Shown here: in pieces, positions 32,105 to 34,563 of the stretch
Layout of the letters: each line of letters begins with the position of its first letter
Position numbering within the stretch: position 1 is the first letter of the stretch
Assembly (NCBI GenBank): GCA_000151295.1
Contig: GG745371.1
Span: 142,650-177,212, forward strand
Reading direction: 5' to 3'
Source of the DNA: Allomyces macrogynus ATCC 38327
Lineage: Eukaryota; Blastocladiomycota; Blastocladiomycetes; Blastocladiales; Blastocladiaceae
Length of the DNA stretch: 34,563 nt
Notes under the pieces: model-generated
What the model saw: the letters and a program-made list of their open reading frames with translations, nothing else
Database searches by the model: none
Told to the model about the DNA's origin: nothing
Translations under genes and position numbers: made by a program

Positions 32105-34077
32105 ATGAACATTTTGGCCAACACAACAACCATGGACACGGAAATCCCTATCACCGACCCCGACACCACCAACCACTGGCTGCAACCCGTTTTGGCCGCG
32201 CTCGCCGTGATTTTTGCGACTTGGATCGCGCTCACGCTCCGTCGCAGCCATGCCGTCCGTCAGCGCCTGGCCAATCTGCGTGACCCGAACCACCCCACGA
32301 CCATCGCGTTTTTCCACCCGTTCTGGTCAGTCCCTTCATGTTGCTCGCGCATGGACCGATTTCAAGTGATCTGACGCGTCGACATCGGATTTCTCCAGCC
32401 ATGCCGGCGGCGGTGGCGAACGCGTGCTGTGGATGGCCGTGCGCACCGTGCAGCACCGCTGGCCAAAAGCGCGGTGTGTCGTGTATACGGGCGATGTGGG
32501 AATAACTGCCACCGATATTTTGGACCATGCTGAGGTGTGTATTTGATTTGATGATGGACAAGAACAGACACGGAGCATGAGCTGATCATTTGTACGCGTG
32601 CGGATCGATAGAACCGGTTCGACTTGACCGTTGACCGCAAGCGCGTCGAATTCGAGTACCTGTCACGGCGGCGGCTGGTCGAGGACTCGACGTACCCGCG
32701 CTTCACGCTGCTCGGGCAGTCGCTTGGGTCCGTCGTGCTCGTGTGGGACGCGATTCGCAAGGGTGCCGCAAAACCGGACCTGTACATCGGTACGGGGCAC
32801 GGTGGCAGAGGAGGATGCTCGTACCGAGAACATCTAACACCCTACACGTCCCCATAGACACGATGGGCTACGCGTTCACGTACCCGCTTGTCAAGCTGCT
32901 CGTTGGGTGCCCAGTCATTTCGTACACGCACTACCCGACGATCAGGTTCGGCTGTCGCGACTCCTTTGCCTTTACTCGGTCCCGGAAACTGACGCGCTCC
33001 TGTGACTCTCCAGCACGGACATGATTGCCGTCGTCGCCGACCGCAAGGGCACATTCAACAATGACGCGCAGATTGCCAAGTCGTCCTTGTTGAGCCGCAT
33101 CAAGCTTGTGTACGTGTTGCCACGAAACACTCTTACCGAGACTCAGAAGCGAGTCACTGATCTGCTTTCTCCAATTTAGCTACTACCGGTTCTTTGCGCG
33201 TCTCTACAGCTGGTCCGGGCGGCACGCCGACATGGTCATGGTACTCACCACCTTTTTCCACCCTTCACCTCTCGGTCTTCGTCGCTCACCACCCCTCCCA
33301 CGACCCCCAGGTTAACTCCTCATGGACCGCCAACCACATCCACACGCTCTTCCGCACCCCCACGCGTACGCGCACCGTCTACCCACCCTGTGGTACCGCC
33401 ACCTTCCTGGACCTCCCCCTCACCCCCCGCACCCCCACCGCCGTCTCGATCGCGCAATTCCGGCCCGAAAAGAACCACCTGCTGCAAATCGACGCCATGG
33501 CGCTCGTGCACGCGCAAGTCCCGCATGCGAAACTCGTGGTCATGGGCAGTGCGCGGCACGCCGAGGATACGGCGCGCGTGCACGCGGTGCTCGAACGCGC
33601 CCGCGAGAAGGGAATCGATCATGTGGTCGAGGTGGTCGTGAATGCGCCGTGGAAGGAAGTGCGTGCGCGGCTGGGGGCCGCGAGTGTCGCGTTGCATACG
33701 ATGCGGGATGAGCATTTTGGGATTGGGGTCGTGGAGGCGATGGTACGTTCCGTTGCGCAGGGTGGATCGGAAAGGCTGGGCTGATTGAAGTGTGAATTTA
33801 GGCCGCGGGCGTGGTCCCGCTCGCGCACCGCTCCGGCGGACCCAAGGCCGATATTGTGGTTCCGTACCGCGGCGTGGTGACGGGGTTCTTGGCTGAGTCG
33901 GTCGAAGAGTACGCGTACGCACTCGTCAAAATTCTGACCATGGATGAGACTGAGCGGGTTAGAATTCAGGAGAACGCGCGGCTGGCGGTCGCGGAACGGT
34001 TCTCGGACGTGACGTTTGAAAAGGCGTTTGTGGACGCGGTCGAGGCTGGGATCGAGGAGTACGGTCGCCGCGGCTAG
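32105..34077 (+). CDS. ALG11: ALG11 alpha-1,2-mannosyltransferase (GT4)
   Basis: Adds the fourth and fifth mannoses (alpha-1,2) from GDP-mannose to the dolichol-linked N-glycan precursor on the cytosolic face of the ER. Exons: 32105-32325, 32399-32534, 32612-32789, 32858-32945, 33014-33109, 33180-33240, 33311-33742, 33802-34077; the seven introns are 59-77 nt, GT-AG, several with a CTGAC branch site, and all phases join. The product is 495 residues, as in other ALG11 proteins (about 490-550). An N-terminal membrane span ([19 protein letters not shown]) is followed by the signature [16 protein letters not shown], split by intron 1. Later come [25 protein letters not shown], the nucleotide-sugar segment [15 protein letters not shown], and the GT4 EX7E motif EHFGIGVVE (33712-33738), followed by [12 protein letters not shown] second in-frame ATG at 32132 is an alternative start. 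It is convergent with the carrier gene. Confidence 0.96.
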
Positions 34078-34288
34078 AGAATGAGTTGCAGGCGTTGGGA
34101 CGGGATTCGGGTTTCATTTTGGGTCGTTTACTCAACCGTTTTCGGGAGTGAAGAGCGAGAGAGTGCTCGAGACGGAAGGAACGCGAGACAATTGTGTGTG
34201 TCTTGAATCGTGTATTGATGGATGATAAGCCGTCGCAACGTGGGGTAGGGATCATGACAAACGCACAAACAAAACTTCAAACCAAAAT
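34078..34288. other. convergent 3' region between ALG11 and the carrier
   Basis: 211 bp between two facing stop codons. It is T- and A-rich compared with the genes, as expected for 3' UTRs. No feature is seen. Confidence 0.5.
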
Positions 34289-34563
34289 CTACAGGTACTC
34301 GGCGGCCGTCATCTTGGTCGCCTCGTAAATCGGGAAAAACATGCTGCACACGCAGAGCCACCAGGTGCCGCGCGCGACACTGCCACGGTACAACCCGCGC
34401 ATGCCCCCCTCCTTGTAAATCTGCTGCAACCCGCCTACGATCCCTACTCGAGATCGTTGCCCATTGGCCCCGGGTTTCGCCGTCATGACGCGCGTGCGCA
34501 ACACGTCGAGCGGCGTCTGTCGAATATCCCGCGAGTGCGCCCGAGACTCCACCAAACAGGGAA
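34289..34563 (-). CDS. mitochondrial carrier family protein, C-terminal end (partial)
   Basis: Inner-membrane solute carrier; only the last repeat lies in the window and the 5' end runs off its right edge. The carrier signature TPLDVLRTR (PX[DE]XX[KR]X[KR]) is followed by the matrix segment ..QQIYKEGGMRGLYRGS and a final span (WWLCVCSMFFPIYEATK), ending MTAAEYL. The residue pattern is loosely like S-adenosylmethionine carriers, but substrate cannot be assigned from this fragment. Upstream, the window's last bases read LFGGVSGALAGY in a different frame from RQTPLDVLRTR; one extra base near 34523 would join them. It is convergent with ALG11. Confidence 0.8.
   Translation of the reverse strand, partial: PCLVESRAHSRDIRQTPLDVLRTRVMTAKPGANGQRSRVGIVGGLQQIYKEGGMRGLYRGSVARGTWWLCVCSMFFPIYEATKMTAAEYL

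Noticed and set aside
1..34563. CRISPR arrays, insertion sequences, phage genes or a clustered defence or biosynthetic system
   Set aside because: The window is eukaryotic nuclear DNA; no regularly spaced repeats, transposase, integrase or pathway cluster could be found on either strand.

Overview
This is a eukaryotic nuclear contig from a GC-rich genome. Introns are short (mostly 55-113 nt) and GT-AG, donors are often GTACGT-like, and several introns carry a CTGAC or CTAAC branch site. The gene set (acetoacetyl-CoA synthetase, eukaryotic mitochondrial-type biotin synthase, cytoplasmic dynein heavy chain, PX-PH phospholipase D, ALG11) and the high-GC third codon positions suggest a fungus. 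A zoosporic, early-diverging lineage such as Blastocladiomycota is my best guess, but that placement is inference and not proven by anything seen here.

Layout. 114-2214 (-): acetoacetyl-CoA synthetase, broken by one frameshift. 2847-4082 (+): biotin synthase, divergent from it. 4458-5004 (+): small presequence-bearing protein with a probable second exon encoding a membrane tail. 6359-20446 (+): cytoplasmic dynein heavy chain, three exons, about 4,625 residues, the dominant gene of the window. 20880-21332 (-): three-exon gene for a 103-residue presumed mitochondrial single-pass membrane protein. 22076-22354 (+): probable three-exon gene for a 54-residue protein. 23613-25685 (-): CAMK-type protein kinase, five exons, with a likely out-of-frame tail to 23123. 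26682-30921 (+): PX-PH phospholipase D (Spo14/PLD1 type), nine exons including a 27-nt microexon. 32105-34077 (+): ALG11 mannosyltransferase, eight exons. 34289-34563 (-): C-terminal end of a mitochondrial carrier, running off the window.

No operon-like or defence-like system is present; neighbours are ordinary, functionally mixed housekeeping genes. Two divergent pairs (AACS/biotin synthase, kinase/PLD) share upstream regions. The most novel content is two or three tiny multi-exon genes that single-ORF scanning would miss.

A second theme is frame breakage. Conserved proteins are interrupted near 790, 14272, 14310, 19914, 19935-19956, 28178, 28338 and 34523, and perhaps 23640. Most look like one-base indels, several at short homopolymers, and one is an imperfect 22-bp tandem duplication. 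The simplest reading is residual sequencing or assembly error rather than pseudogenes, because the sequence on both sides stays highly conserved and in frame.
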